Source: Halalkalibacterium ligniniphilum (GTDB lineage: Bacteria; Bacillota; Bacilli; Bacillales; Bacillaceae_D). From it: a stretch of 64,000 bases of DNA. The stretch covers positions 1 through 64,000 of the forward strand of contig NZ_ANNK01000091.1 in NCBI RefSeq assembly GCF_000334155.1. Direction: 5' to 3'. The notes below the pieces were generated by a model. That model had not been told where the DNA came from, did no database searches, and was given only the letters and a program-made list of their open reading frames with translations. Position numbers and translations under genes: made by a program. The stretch's first letter is position 1. Every line of letters starts with the position of its first letter. Shown in pieces: positions 52,720 to 61,675 of this stretch.

Positions 52720-53700
52720 ATGAGAAAAGAACCAATTTTTGATGTTGCTCAGCTAGCACATGTGGAGATTTTCAGCCCGAAGCCAGATGAAACGTTGTGG
52801 TTTTTTAAAGACCTTTTAGGAATGGAAATTTCTCATCAGGAAGGTCAGTCTGTTTACTTGAGAGCATATGAAGATTTCTATCATCATACACTCAAGATTA
52901 CAGAAGGTAAGGAAGCTGGATTAGGCCATGTTGCTTGGCGGACATCTTCCCAGCAGGCGTTAGATCGTCGAGTAAGTGCGATTCAAGGGACTGGTCTTGA
53001 GAAAGGCTGGGTTGAAAATGAAATTGGTCATGGAGATGCCTACCAATTTACTACGCCTGATGGACATCCTATGGAATTACTTTGGGAAGTAGAATACTTT
53101 GAAGCTCCATCAGAGTTAAAAACCCCTTTATTAAACCGTCCACAAAAGAAACCACAACGGGGCGTCCCAGTTCGTCGACTCGATCATGTCAATTTAATGA
53201 CAAGTGAAACGAAACCGAATGTCGATTTTATGATGGATAAGCTTGGCTTTAATTTACGTGAACATATTCAATTAAAGGATGGTACCGATGTTGCTGCATG
53301 GATGAGCGTAAGTCCACTAGTCCACGAGATTGCGATGATGGGAGATCCACTTGGCGGAAAAGGACGTATGCACCATCTTTGCTATTGGTACGGCTATCCT
53401 CAACACTTAATGGACATTTGCGAACTTTTTACTGAAAATGGGATTACAATTGAAGCAGGACCTGGAAAGCATGGAGTAAGTCAAGCTTATTTCCTTTATG
53501 TACTTGAGCCTGGTGGAAATCGTGTTGAGTTATTTGGAGATGCGGGTTACTTAATTTTCGATCCTGATTGGAAGCCAATTACGTGGAAAGAAGAAGATTT
53601 GGAAAAAGGAATTATTTGGTACGGCTCTCAGCTACCAGAAGAATTTTTCCGATATGGCACCCCGATTATTGGCGATAAAAAGCCTTCAACGATCGGCTAA
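52720..53700 (+). CDS. Extradiol catechol dioxygenase (catechol 2,3-dioxygenase type, 326 aa)
   Basis: A two-domain vicinal-oxygen-chelate extradiol dioxygenase. Metal ligands in the C-terminal domain are H156 (RRLDHVNL), one of H218/H219 (RMHHLCYW) and E270 (NRVELFG). The first domain ([18 protein letters not shown]) is the non-metal copy. It resembles catechol 2,3-dioxygenases of thermophilic Bacillus phenol degraders. It would open the catechol made by the upstream monooxygenase at the meta position. TTTAGGAGG precedes the ATG. Confidence 0.9.
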   Translation: MRKEPIFDVAQLAHVEIFSPKPDETLWFFKDLLGMEISHQEGQSVYLRAYEDFYHHTLKITEGKEAGLGHVAWRTSSQQALDRRVSAIQGTGLEKGWVENEIGHGDAYQFTTPDGHPMELLWEVEYFEAPSELKTPLLNRPQKKPQRGVPVRRLDHVNLMTSETKPNVDFMMDKLGFNLREHIQLKDGTDVAAWMSVSPLVHEIAMMGDPLGGKGRMHHLCYWYGYPQHLMDICELFTENGITIEAGPGKHGVSQAYFLYVLEPGGNRVELFGDAGYLIFDPDWKPITWKEEDLEKGIIWYGSQLPEEFFRYGTPIIGDKKPSTIG

Positions 53701-53712
53701 TTTTTACCTTTG

Positions 53713-53753
53713 CTAAAGGGCAGGGCAGTTTTCTAGCTGTCATGCCCTTTAGT
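53713..53753 (+). terminator. Hairpin after the dioxygenase gene, weak terminator or processing site
   Basis: CTAAAGGGCA (53713-53722) pairs with TGCCCTTTAG (53743-53752). The following sequence has only a short pyrimidine run, so read-through to the hydrolase genes is likely. Confidence 0.5.
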
Positions 53754-53802
53754 CTCTCATCAACTTTTAATCATAATAGTAATCTGAAAAAGGAGGCTTA
53801 CG

Positions 53803-54453
53803 ATGGAATCACCCTTTTTTTATACCATTCACCAGCCCAAAAGCATAAAACCGGGACAGAAATATCCAGTCATATTTGCGTTACATGGAATTGGCTATAA
53901 CGAGGAATACATCGTAGCACTGGTCAAGGAATTAAAAGATGAATTTATAATCATCGGCATTCGAGGCCATCTCACATTTGAGAAAGGCTTTGCTTATTAC
54001 TATTTAAAAGGGTATGGAAACCCTGATCGAGCATTATTTGATGAAAGCATGAAGCGGTTAAAAGATTTTATGGAATACGCGACAATCAAATATCCAATCG
54101 ATCCTGAGCAGATATACTTGCTTGGATTTAGCCAAGGAGCCATTTTAAGCATGTCACTAGCTATTCATTTAGGTGATTCAATCAAAGGCGTTGTCGCAAT
54201 GAATGGCTACATTCCTTCTTTTGTGAAAACAGAATATGAAGTAAAGCCAATAAACCATATGTCAATCTTTCTTTCTGATGGTAAGTTTGATGAAATTTTT
54301 CCTCCTACCATTGGTCAAGAGAATTATGATTACTTGATTGAGCGAGCTGCTTCAGTGAAATATACGACCTATCTAGCGGGCCATGAAATTTCAAAAGAGA
54401 ATCAACAGGATCTTGTTTCATGGCTCCGTGAAAGGGTACAAGTAAAATCATAG
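53803..54453 (+). CDS. Alpha/beta hydrolase, carboxylesterase type (216 aa)
   Basis: A small esterase of the phospholipase/carboxylesterase group: ALHGIGYNEE (oxyanion), LLGFSQGA with nucleophile S110, and candidates D163 (GKFDEIFP) and H194 (GHEIS) complete the triad. No signal peptide, so it is cytosolic. Within a meta-cleavage cluster it may release an aromatic acid or phenol from an ester, or handle a ring-cleavage side product. AAAGGAGG precedes the ATG. Confidence 0.78.
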   Translation: MESPFFYTIHQPKSIKPGQKYPVIFALHGIGYNEEYIVALVKELKDEFIIIGIRGHLTFEKGFAYYYLKGYGNPDRALFDESMKRLKDFMEYATIKYPIDPEQIYLLGFSQGAILSMSLAIHLGDSIKGVVAMNGYIPSFVKTEYEVKPINHMSIFLSDGKFDEIFPPTIGQENYDYLIERAASVKYTTYLAGHEISKENQQDLVSWLRERVQVKS

Positions 54454-54527
54454 ATGGCATTCTCACATAAGCTTATGTAAACAGCCTATTAAAGTAGTAC
54501 GAAACCCAAGAGAAAGGATAGATATTG

Positions 54528-55346
54528 ATGTCTGAAAATGGGAAATATATCGAAGCAGGAGGGTTCAAAACACATTTTCATGAAGCTGGTGAGGGAGAGC
54601 CAATTCTTCTCATTCATGGTTCGGGTCCTGGTGTTTCGGCATGGGCAAATTGGAGATTGGTTTTTCCAGAGCTGTCAAAGCAATATAAGCTTTATGCTCC
54701 TGATGTCGTTGGGTTTGGGTATACAGAGCGACCAGAGAATATGGAGTACTCCGTCAATGTATGGGTTAACCATATGATCTCATTTATTGAAACGCTGAAT
54801 CTAGAAAACCTATCAATCGTTGGTAATTCAATGGGAGGCGCATTGGCATTACATATTGCGAACCGCCGTCCTGATTTAGTAAAAAAATTAATTTTAATGG
54901 GCAGTGTAGGGATTGAATTCCCCATCACTAAAGAATTAGATGCAGTATGGGGCTATGAGCCAAGTGTAGAAAATATGAGAGCGCTGATCGCAACGTTTGC
55001 CTATGATCAAAGTGCAGCAAGCAACGATGATTTGGTTGAGTTGCGTTACAAGGCGAGCATTCAGGAAGGCTTTCAAGAAGCTTTTTCAGCCATGTTTCCC
55101 GCACCGAGACAAAGATGTGTAGATGCTTTAGCGTTGTCAGAAGACCAATTACGGAAGATAGAAATTCCTGTTTTATTAATTCATGGAAGAGAGGACAGGA
55201 TTATTCCGATCGAGAAAACAAGTTGGAAACTATCAAAAATACTTCCAAAAGCCGAGTTGCATGTGTTCTCTGAATGTGGTCATTGGACGCAAATTGAAAA
55301 AACTCAACCGTTTATTAATCAAGTGGATGATTTTTTAAAACGATAA
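54528..55346 (+). CDS. Meta-cleavage product hydrolase (2-hydroxymuconate semialdehyde hydrolase type)
   Basis: A 272-aa C-C bond hydrolase of the XylF/MhpC/HsaD group: LLIHGSGPGVSAWANW, VGNSMGG with nucleophile S101, GREDRIIP (D223) and ECGHWTQIE (H252). It splits the ring-opened product of the extradiol dioxygenase into an acid and a 2-hydroxydienoate. ATG 54528 follows AAAGGA. The hydratase, aldolase and acetaldehyde dehydrogenase needed to finish the pathway are not in the window. Confidence 0.87.
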   Translation: MSENGKYIEAGGFKTHFHEAGEGEPILLIHGSGPGVSAWANWRLVFPELSKQYKLYAPDVVGFGYTERPENMEYSVNVWVNHMISFIETLNLENLSIVGNSMGGALALHIANRRPDLVKKLILMGSVGIEFPITKELDAVWGYEPSVENMRALIATFAYDQSAASNDDLVELRYKASIQEGFQEAFSAMFPAPRQRCVDALALSEDQLRKIEIPVLLIHGREDRIIPIEKTSWKLSKILPKAELHVFSECGHWTQIEKTQPFINQVDDFLKR

Positions 55347-55356
55347 CTAGTGTAGA

Positions 55357-55398
55357 AACAGCTTGCAATCCAAATGTATGGACCAAGCTGTTTTATAT
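55357..55398 (+). terminator. Terminator of the aromatic cluster
   Basis: AACAGCTTG (55357-55365) pairs with CAAGCTGTT (55384-55392), followed by TTATATG. Confidence 0.7.
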
Positions 55399-55486
55399 GT
55401 TGGATTACCTCGGCCTAAAATAGCTATTAAAGGCATATTTTTTTCTATATAATAAATGGTATGTTATACTTTATTTAACAATCAAA

Positions 55487-55580
55487 AATCTTGGGGAGCT
55501 ATAAGGTTGGCTAAGAGGATATCCCGATGAAGATATCGACCCATTAAATCTGATCTGGGTAATGCCAGCGGAGGGATGAT
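55487..55580 (+). ncRNA. TPP riboswitch (THI box)
   Basis: The aptamer core is clear: CTTGGGGAGC, GGCTAAGAGGAT, CGACCC, and the box CTGATCTGGGTAATGCCAGCG (key runs CTGATCTGG and TAATGCCAGCG), then GAGGGATGA. A terminator follows at 55603. It should repress the downstream genes when thiamin pyrophosphate is high. Confidence 0.95.
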
Positions 55581-55602
55581 AAGAGAATTACATACTAAAT
55601 GT

Positions 55603-55637
55603 AAGTCTACATGTTTCATGGCACGTTGACTTTTTTT
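55603..55637 (+). terminator. Terminator of the TPP riboswitch
   Basis: AAGTCTACATG pairs with CACGTTGACTT (two mismatches) and is followed by seven T residues. Confidence 0.7.
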
Positions 55638-55654
55638 ATGCTTAAAAAGGGGGT

Positions 55655-55900
55655 ATTCATGAACAAACTAAGACACAAATCATTTCTCTACTCCCAGCAT
55701 TTTGTGCAATCACACTGTTGTAAAAGAGGTGAAAGTGATTGATACCTATCACTAGATAAAGGAAAATTCGTTTTATGAATCGGGTCAAGTAACTGTGGGA
55801 AAAGCACGCTATTCAATTTAATCGCTGGACTTGAGGTGCCTCACAGAAGGAGAAATTAAAGAAGGCTTTGAATGAAATAGGCGAATAAATGAACTAAAAC
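55655..55900 (+). pseudogene. Ruins of a thiamin-precursor ABC transporter (thiXYZ-like)
   Basis: Two fragments remain between the TPP riboswitch and tenA. The first begins MNKLRHKSFLYSQHF after AAAAAGGGGG, like the start of a lipoprotein-type substrate-binding protein, and stops after 27 codons. The second, after AGAGGTGAAA, contains SSNCGKSTLFNLIAGLEVP, a Walker A segment of an ABC ATPase (normally GPSGCGKSTL), followed in another frame by TEGEIKEGFE. No permease part is seen. TPP-controlled ThiXYZ with TenA is a known Bacillus salvage system, which supports the reading. Confidence 0.7.
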
Positions 55901-55928
55901 CTTAAAATGAAGAAAGGATGAAAGCAAA

Positions 55929-56594
55929 ATGAAATTTTCTGAGTATTTACGCCAAAAAGTTGACTCGATCTGGGAAGCAAGTTTTCAGCACCCTTTTGTA
56001 AAGGGAGTTGCTGATGGATCTCTGCCGTTGGAGTGTTTCTCCTATTACGTACAACAAGATTCCTTCTATCTTTCACAATTTGCCCAAGTTCAATCACTTG
56101 GTGCTGCAAAAGCACTCGATTTTCATACGACAAGTCGGATGGCTTTTCATGCAAAATCTACGTATGATGCAGAGCATTTATTACACGAAGGATTTGCAAA
56201 GGAATTAGGCATTTCCAAAGAGGGGACAATCGTTGTTGATGAGCCTGCTCCAACTGCGATTGCATATACGAATCATATGTTTTCAGTTTCTTACAAAGGG
56301 ACTCTAGGTGACGTGATTGCCGCTATTCTTCCTTGCTATTGGCTCTACTGGGAAATTGGGGAAAAATATAAAGATTCAAAGCCCGGTGTTCCAATTTACC
56401 AAAAGTGGATTGACACCTACGGCGATGAATGGTTTGAATCATTAGTAAAAGAACAAATCGACCGTTTAGATAAATGGGCTGACAAAGCTTCTGAAGCTGA
56501 AAAACAACGGATGGAATCCATTTTTATAACAAGTAGCAAATATGAATATATGTTTTGGGAAATGGCATACACCTTAGAAAAATGGCCAGTGTAA
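55929..56594 (+). CDS. tenA: TenA, thiaminase II / aminopyrimidine aminohydrolase
   Basis: The 221-aa all-helical TenA protein hydrolyses aminomethyl-pyrimidine breakdown products of thiamin so the pyrimidine can be reused. Family blocks: HPFVKGVADGSLPLECFSYYVQQDSFYL (key H-PF-G and YYVQQD), AYTNHM, AAILPCYWLY with the catalytic-type cysteine, and YEYMFWEMAY near the end. AAAGGATG precedes the ATG. It is the only intact gene downstream of the TPP riboswitch, so it should still be thiamin-controlled. Confidence 0.93.
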   Translation: MKFSEYLRQKVDSIWEASFQHPFVKGVADGSLPLECFSYYVQQDSFYLSQFAQVQSLGAAKALDFHTTSRMAFHAKSTYDAEHLLHEGFAKELGISKEGTIVVDEPAPTAIAYTNHMFSVSYKGTLGDVIAAILPCYWLYWEIGEKYKDSKPGVPIYQKWIDTYGDEWFESLVKEQIDRLDKWADKASEAEKQRMESIFITSSKYEYMFWEMAYTLEKWPV

Positions 56595-56831
56595 AAAAGA
56601 ATAATTAAGGGTAACTAAAACCCTTCTAGTTAGATATAATAGTTTTCTTCTTCCTAGAGGGGATTTTTTTACTATTAAAAATCCATTTACTAAACACATA
56701 ATCATTAAAAATATAGATAACTAATTTATATTTTCGTTTTGTTTTTAATCTACTTTTTCTAAATGTATTTATTTTTTGTGAATGTTTCTCTCCAATATCT
56801 TGTACAATTTGTAAAATTTAATCATTTCCTC
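56595..56831. other. No gene seen
   Basis: AT-rich intergenic sequence after tenA. A weak inverted repeat (AAGGGT/ACCCTT) near 56608-56627 may serve as tenA terminator; nothing else is recognised. Confidence 0.4.
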
Positions 56832-56860
56832 TTGTGAATTTATTCATTTTCATATATAGT
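56832..56860 (+). promoter_or_regulatory. Sigma-A type promoter of the chemoreceptor gene
   Basis: TTGTGA (56832-56837), a 17-bp spacer and TATAGT (56855-56860) lie 43 bp before the ATG. Confidence 0.5.
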
Positions 56861-56903
56861 ACAAAAGTATTTCTAGTACATAGATGCCAACTGGGGGAAA
56901 ATC

Positions 56904-58592
56904 ATGAGACTAACCATAAGAAAAAAATTGATAGGAAGCTTTTTATTAATTTCGGTACTTTTTGGAATCGCTAGTTTTATCTCGTATATAAATTTAAAAA
57001 ATACAAATGAATCGTATACATATCTAGTAAACACCGTTTCAGAGATTCGTTCCATTACGCAAGACATTGATTCTTTAATCGCAAGACAAACAAGTGACCT
57101 TCGTGGGTATTTACTATATGGAGATCAAAATTACCTCGATGATTTAAGAGCAGCTAACGTCGAAATAAATGAAGAAATCGAAGCTGCTAAAGTGCTAGCA
57201 ACGAGACAAGAAACGATCGTATTCTTTGATGAATTATCGACGAAGAATGCTCAATTTATAAATGAAGTAGAATCTATTATTCTTGTTTATCCAGCAGATA
57301 GAGAAGAAGCGATTTCGTTGACGAATGAAAGTGTCGTTCCAATCAGTCGTGATATGAGAGAGTCTGCTAGTACATTGAAAGGGTGGCTCGAAGACATTTT
57401 AGTAGAAACCCAAGCAGAGACAAATCAGATGGCTGAAGGTGCTCTACTTGTTGTGGGTATCGTGAGTATTGTCGCATTTATGATCGCCATTGTAAGTGGA
57501 GTATTGGTGTCAAATGTTATTTCACTTCCTATTATTAAAATCGGTGAGGCTGCAAAACAAGTGGCTTCTGGACACTTAGCGACTGAGCGGATTGTCGTGA
57601 AAAGCAAAGACGAAATCTTTGAGCTAAATCAATCCTTTAACCGAATGACAGATAACTTAAGAGCGATGATTTCAAGTATTTTATCTAATTCAGACCAAGT
57701 AGCGGCTTCTTCAGAACAATTAAACGCAAGTGCAACTGAATCGGTACGTGCTGCGGACCAGATTACCGAGTCGATTCAATCGGTTGCAACAGGGGCTGAG
57801 AAACAGGTTGAAAGTACAACCAATGCCAATGATATCGCTCGTTCAATCTCTGCAAGCATGGATCAAATTGCGAAAAATGTACAGCTTGTAACAGATTCAA
57901 CAAATCAGACTCAACAAAAGGCGAATAACGGTTTAATTGTGATTGATAAAACTGTGAAACAAATGAATCAAATCAACGATAAAACAAATCAGATCTCAAG
58001 CGTCATTCTTAATTTAGAGGAAAAATCAAAAGAAATCGGCAATATTACATCACTCATTACTGCTGTTTCAGATCAAACAAACCTGTTAGCATTAAATGCA
58101 GCCATTGAAGCTGCAAGGGCTGGAGAGCATGGTAAAGGATTCGCGGTTGTTGCAGAGGAAGTCCGTAAGCTAGCTATTGAATCGAATGAATCAGCTAGTA
58201 AAATTAGTCAGCTCATTTATGATATTCAGCAAGATATTCATCATTCTGTTTCTGCAATGAAAGATGGAAGTGATACCGTAAAAGAAGGGTTAATCTACGC
58301 AACAAAGGCAGGGACAGAATTTAAGGATATTTCTAATGCAATTAGTGATGTATTAAATCAAATGGAAGGAGTATCCGCTTCAATTCAGCAAATTACAGCT
58401 GGGACAGCAACGATGGCTAAATCTATCGAAGAAGCATCTACGATTGCAGAGAGCGCTGCTGCTTATTCACAAAATGTAGCTGCATCTGCAGAGGAACAAA
58501 CAGCAACGATGGAAGAGATCTCTGCTGCAGCGGAGACCCTTTCTAGAATGGCAGAAGAACTACAGAATACTGTTCGAAAATTTAAGTTATAA
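56904..58592 (+). CDS. Methyl-accepting chemotaxis protein (562 aa)
   Basis: A transmembrane chemoreceptor: TM1 at ~9-30, an extracellular helical ligand domain (~31-180, four-helix/CHASE3-like), TM2 at ~181-203, HAMP (~204-257), and the cytoplasmic signalling hairpin with the tip [40 protein letters not shown] (key residues [16 protein letters not shown]). Repeated Gln/Glu-Ala-Ser stretches supply methylation sites. GGGGGAAA precedes the ATG. It stands alone; the ligand is unknown. The aromatic cluster next door makes an aromatic attractant possible but unproven. Confidence 0.92.
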   Translation: MRLTIRKKLIGSFLLISVLFGIASFISYINLKNTNESYTYLVNTVSEIRSITQDIDSLIARQTSDLRGYLLYGDQNYLDDLRAANVEINEEIEAAKVLATRQETIVFFDELSTKNAQFINEVESIILVYPADREEAISLTNESVVPISRDMRESASTLKGWLEDILVETQAETNQMAEGALLVVGIVSIVAFMIAIVSGVLVSNVISLPIIKIGEAAKQVASGHLATERIVVKSKDEIFELNQSFNRMTDNLRAMISSILSNSDQVAASSEQLNASATESVRAADQITESIQSVATGAEKQVESTTNANDIARSISASMDQIAKNVQLVTDSTNQTQQKANNGLIVIDKTVKQMNQINDKTNQISSVILNLEEKSKEIGNITSLITAVSDQTNLLALNAAIEAARAGEHGKGFAVVAEEVRKLAIESNESASKISQLIYDIQQDIHHSVSAMKDGSDTVKEGLIYATKAGTEFKDISNAISDVLNQMEGVSASIQQITAGTATMAKSIEEASTIAESAAAYSQNVAASAEEQTATMEEISAAAETLSRMAEELQNTVRKFKL

Positions 58593-58603
58593 GGATGAAG
58601 TAG

Positions 58604-58652
58604 AAACTAGCTCAATTGATCGTCTAAAGCGATTGATTTGAGCTAGTTTTTT
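58604..58652 (+). terminator. Terminator after the chemoreceptor gene
   Basis: AAACTAGCTCAA..TGATCG pairs with CGATTG..TTGAGCTAGTTT, followed by a T-run. Confidence 0.9.
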
Positions 58653-58720
58653 CACATCATTAAAAAGGATGGCATTGAACCTTTACTTATGAATAGGCAA
58701 CTTTTTAGGTAACTGATGTA

Positions 58721-58804
58721 TAGCGTTCGCTTCGGAAATATACTTCGCTAAGGTTGTGCATTGTTCGCATTTTCAATCATACACGTTCGTTATGTCCCAG
58801 CCTC
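58721..58804. repeat. Intergenic repeat, truncated copy in opposite orientation
   Basis: The reverse complement gives the left half of the family: GAGGCTGGGACATAACGAACG, then the GAACAATGCACAACC and GAAGTATATTTCCGAAGCGAA segments, ending where other copies continue into the right arm. The right terminal repeat is missing. The rest of 58805-59051 shows no gene. Confidence 0.8.
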
Positions 58805-59051
58805 TTAAACTCTTAAGAACCAGCAGTATATTTTCTACTATTAACTTTATTTAAACGAACGCTAACGTTGCATTAATTAATTCCTATATTTCGAAACTTT
58901 TATGGAATGAGTGCAACAACCCTATTTAGCGCTCATCACTCATTGTTTTCATGTACTAAGTTCAGCTAAAAGTGAAAAGTAAGAAGTCATTGCTTTGAGT
59001 AAGACTGCTTCAATACACAATCAAACTATTGCATAAAAACGCCAGGAAGTC

Positions 59052-59663
59052 TTAATTGGGGAACCAGGGGTCAGCCGGAGGGTTATTTTCTGCGAAATAA
59101 CGACGCGAAGAATGGCCTAGCTTTACTTGTTCATGGCTATTTTCAGCATTTATTCGATTCCAATCCTCATGTCCGTCATTAAATTTTCGTTCCACTTCGT
59201 TCAAATTTACTACTTCCTCTGAATTTGAATGGACAATTTTTATAAATTCAATTTCATCAAATGGATAAATGACGCTTTTCTTTTTATCTCGTCTTTTTTT
59301 ATGTTTTCTTTTTTGCTCACTTTTTTTAGCTGTCACCCTCTTCTGATTGTCATCAACATTTCCTTGTCTATCTGTCTTATTTCCTTGTTTATATAATGGT
59401 AGTACTTCTAGAAAATCGCTTCCTACGTAGAAAAGTTTAGCAACAATATCCTCAAATCTATTTCCGCACCTTACCCTTATTGTCACATCAGTGCCGACTA
59501 ACTGACGTAATCTGAAATTCAGATTATCACGTAATCCTCCTAAACGGAGTCTAAACCGATCATCGCAAGTGAACGGTTCGCAAATACAATGATCATGTTT
59601 AGAATCGCTTTTATGTTTACTTTTACCACATTTTTCACAACGTGAATCATTCTTCTTACTCAT
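59052..59663 (-). CDS. Cys/Lys-rich protein with Sm/SH3-like barrel (203 aa), spore-coat-like
   Basis: The N-terminus (residues 1-34) is rich in Cys, His and Lys (CEKCGKSKHKS, HDHCICE). A beta-barrel-like segment follows (LVGTDVTIRVRCGNRFEDIVAKLFYVGSDFLEVL), interrupted by a Lys/Arg-rich insert (KRKHKKRRDKKKS) before its closing strand IYPFDEIEFIKIV. A hydrophilic tail ends in PPADPWFPN. The same barrel pattern appears in the genes at 61676, 62545 and 62872. I suggest a spore-surface protein linked to the mnx-like cluster. GGGAGGAG precedes the ATG. Confidence 0.6.
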   Translation of the reverse strand: MSKKNDSRCEKCGKSKHKSDSKHDHCICEPFTCDDRFRLRLGGLRDNLNFRLRQLVGTDVTIRVRCGNRFEDIVAKLFYVGSDFLEVLPLYKQGNKTDRQGNVDDNQKRVTAKKSEQKRKHKKRRDKKKSVIYPFDEIEFIKIVHSNSEEVVNLNEVERKFNDGHEDWNRINAENSHEQVKLGHSSRRYFAENNPPADPWFPN

Positions 59664-59747
59664 TCGATCTCCTCCCTATTTCCTTCCTACAATATAATAT
59701 TTGGTCGTAAATTGAGAAGTTATTTGGGGTTATTGGATGGACACTAT

Positions 59748-59756
59748 TAACATATG
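59748..59756 (-). promoter_or_regulatory. Possible sigma-K -10 element for the 203-aa gene
   Basis: The minus strand reads CATATGTTA, matching the sigma-K -10 CATANNNTA, about 85 bp before the start. No clear -35 AC was assigned, so this is weak. A similar element for the SCO gene is CATATCGTA at 59916-59924. Confidence 0.25.
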
Positions 59757-59947
59757 CTTGATTTAAAATTTTTGTTCAAATCTCCAGCATTGATAATAAA
59801 TTAAAAAGTACATTTTGTATCATTCACTATCCTTATCATTGCAAAACGTAACGGATAAATGGTGTCTTACCAAACATCATCTTCAAGTAAGGTAGTGGCA
59901 AGTTAGGTTGGTCATCATATCGTAGAAGAAAGAGGAGGGAAACCGAC

Positions 59948-60535
59948 ATGAAACATTTATTGCTAATCAGTGCGATCATTTTAATAGGCTTTGCGCTTAT
60001 GTATTGGCTCTGGCCTCAAACTCGATCATTACCGATCATAAAACAAGTGAACATGCATCAGTTAGAAGACGTTCACAAGGATACGTATGAAGTAGCAAAT
60101 GGCAAAATAAAACTACTAAGCTTTTATTACACAAATTGTCCTGATATTTGTCCGTTAACAATGATGGATTTTACAGACTTACAAAATAAGTTAAAAAATG
60201 AAGGATTGTTTGGTGAAAAAGTAGAGCTTGTTGCAATAACACTTGATCCTGTACATGACACCAAAGAAGTGATTCAAAACTATGCTAAACTTTTTAACGC
60301 GGACCCAACTGGTTGGAAATGGGTAAGAGGAACAGAGGAAGTGACAAAGGAAGTGGCAGATGATCTTCAAATGGTTTATAGCAAATTAGAAGGTGGATTT
60401 TTGGCTCACGGTACAACCATGTATTTACTTGATGAAAAAAATCAACTTCGCGCTCTCTATGATATGGCCAATCCAGGTGAACCGGTAAATACTGAAAAAA
60501 TTGTAGTGGATATTCTTACTTTATTAGAGAATTAA
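59948..60535 (+). CDS. SCO1/SenC-family copper chaperone (MnxC-like, 195 aa)
   Basis: An N-terminal membrane anchor (~4-22) holds a thioredoxin-fold SCO domain outside the membrane. The copper ligands are CPDIC (C64, C68) and H154 (AHGTTMYL); ITLDPVHDT is a further family block. SCO proteins load copper into oxidases. The mnx operon of Mn-oxidising Bacillus contains a SCO homologue, MnxC, and a copper chaperone fits the multicopper oxidase at 63200. GAGGAGGG precedes the ATG. Its stop overlaps the end of the converging membrane-protein gene. Confidence 0.87.
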   Translation: MKHLLLISAIILIGFALMYWLWPQTRSLPIIKQVNMHQLEDVHKDTYEVANGKIKLLSFYYTNCPDICPLTMMDFTDLQNKLKNEGLFGEKVELVAITLDPVHDTKEVIQNYAKLFNADPTGWKWVRGTEEVTKEVADDLQMVYSKLEGGFLAHGTTMYLLDEKNQLRALYDMANPGEPVNTEKIVVDILTLLEN

Positions 60536-60996
60536 ACTCTTAATGCAAAATGCAATAACCCTGAAGTAACGATAACTAATAATGTTCCAAAGAGACCGAA
60601 TGAAACAACATTTTGGTCAATTTGCTTGGCGTAAACACCAGGTAAACTGCATAAGGCAGGGTTTTTTATGACCGCACCGAGCATTGTTCCCATGATTCCT
60701 CCAGTTACTCCATGAAAAAAACCTGAAAGCAAGGATTGATAATTGGCAAGTGCTCCGAACAATATACCGATTGTTGCACCTACTGTCGTTGTAAAAAAGG
60801 CAACCGAAGTAAAATCAATTGAAAGGAAAAGATAGCTTAGCATCGCTAGACTTAGACTTAGTACGCCACTTGCACAAGCTGACATAATCATGGAAAAACG
60901 GTCTGTAAAAAGCTTTCTTGGTTTATACATTCTGATGTAAAGATAATATCCAATCAGAACATTAATGAACAGCAGGCTGATTAGAAATAACTTCAT
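60532..60996 (-). CDS. Small membrane protein, paralogue of the next gene (154 aa)
   Basis: Four hydrophobic segments and a conserved block ALANYQSLLSGFFHGVTGGIMGTMLGAVIKNP (key residues YQ.LLSG...G...G.M..MLGAV.KN), shared with the neighbour at 61018. The glycine spacing is typical of tightly packed helices. MKLF (ATG 60996) is taken as start, with AAAGGTG 13 bases away; GTG 61011 is the alternative. I do not know the family. The position between the SCO gene and the barrel proteins suggests a link to the oxidase cluster. Confidence 0.6.
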   Translation of the reverse strand: MKLFLISLLFINVLIGYYLYIRMYKPRKLFTDRFSMIMSACASGVLSLSLAMLSYLFLSIDFTSVAFFTTTVGATIGILFGALANYQSLLSGFFHGVTGGIMGTMLGAVIKNPALCSLPGVYAKQIDQNVVSFGLFGTLLVIVTSGLLHFALRV

Positions 60997-61017
60997 GCCA
61001 CATAAGCACACCTTTCA

Positions 61018-61431
61018 TTAAGAGCGTTTAGCAGAAATTAATAATAGTGAGAGAGAAGCTACGAAAAATAATTCGAGCAAGACAAGGAAAACGGTGCTGT
61101 TTTTTGCTACAGCACCAAGCATCGGTGCCATCATCCCAGTCATTAGTCCGTTTGCATAGCCACTTAAAAGAGTTTGGTAATCAAACAACCCTCCAAAGAG
61201 ACCACCAACAGCCATACCAAATAAGGTAGAAGCAAAGGTAACAAATACAAAATGAAAAGGAAACTGATAAATAAGTACCACCCCACTTATGATTGCCATA
61301 GATCCACCAGCTATCAAGGAAATATTCATACCTAGTTGAAATCCAATTCTTTTACGCTTCCTAAATAAATAGAAGTAAGCCAATCCCATTAAAAGAATGT
61401 TCCCATACAAAAGTAAGCCAAGGTTTATCAT
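61018..61431 (-). CDS. Small membrane protein, paralogue of the previous gene (137 aa)
   Basis: Four hydrophobic segments with the block LFDYQTLLSGYANGLMTGMMAPMLGAVAKNS (key residues YQTLLSG...G...GMM.PMLGAV.KN). ATG 61431 lies about 6 bases after AAAGGTGG; GTG 61440 overlaps that site. It is upstream of its paralogue in the same leftward transcription unit, with a spacing of under 25 bp. Function unknown; a tandem duplication is likely. Confidence 0.62.
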   Translation of the reverse strand: MINLGLLLYGNILLMGLAYFYLFRKRKRIGFQLGMNISLIAGGSMAIISGVVLIYQFPFHFVFVTFASTLFGMAVGGLFGGLFDYQTLLSGYANGLMTGMMAPMLGAVAKNSTVFLVLLELFFVASLSLLLISAKRS

Positions 61432-61637
61432 AAAAACCACCTTTGTTATGGTCAGGTGACCTAGTCATTGAACATCATTCGTCTTGTTGTTCATTATTGC
61501 TCCTTAAGATTCTTCATTCCCTTACGTGGTATAGCTTTAATAATGTATGTATGTGAGAAATAAAGTGTTCTACTGTATTAGACATTTACCCAATTCTTTA
61601 AATTTCTTTAATCCTTTCTGCATAAATGAAATCATCG

Positions 61638-61646
61638 CATACCCTA
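61638..61646 (+). promoter_or_regulatory. Possible sigma-K -10 element of the mnxDEFG-like operon
   Basis: CATACCCTA matches CATANNNTA exactly, 30 bp before the start at 61676. The mnx operon is expressed in the mother cell during sporulation in known strains. The -35 is not convincing. Confidence 0.35.
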
Positions 61647-61675
61647 TTAAAAGCATATAGGTAAGGAGGAAAAAA

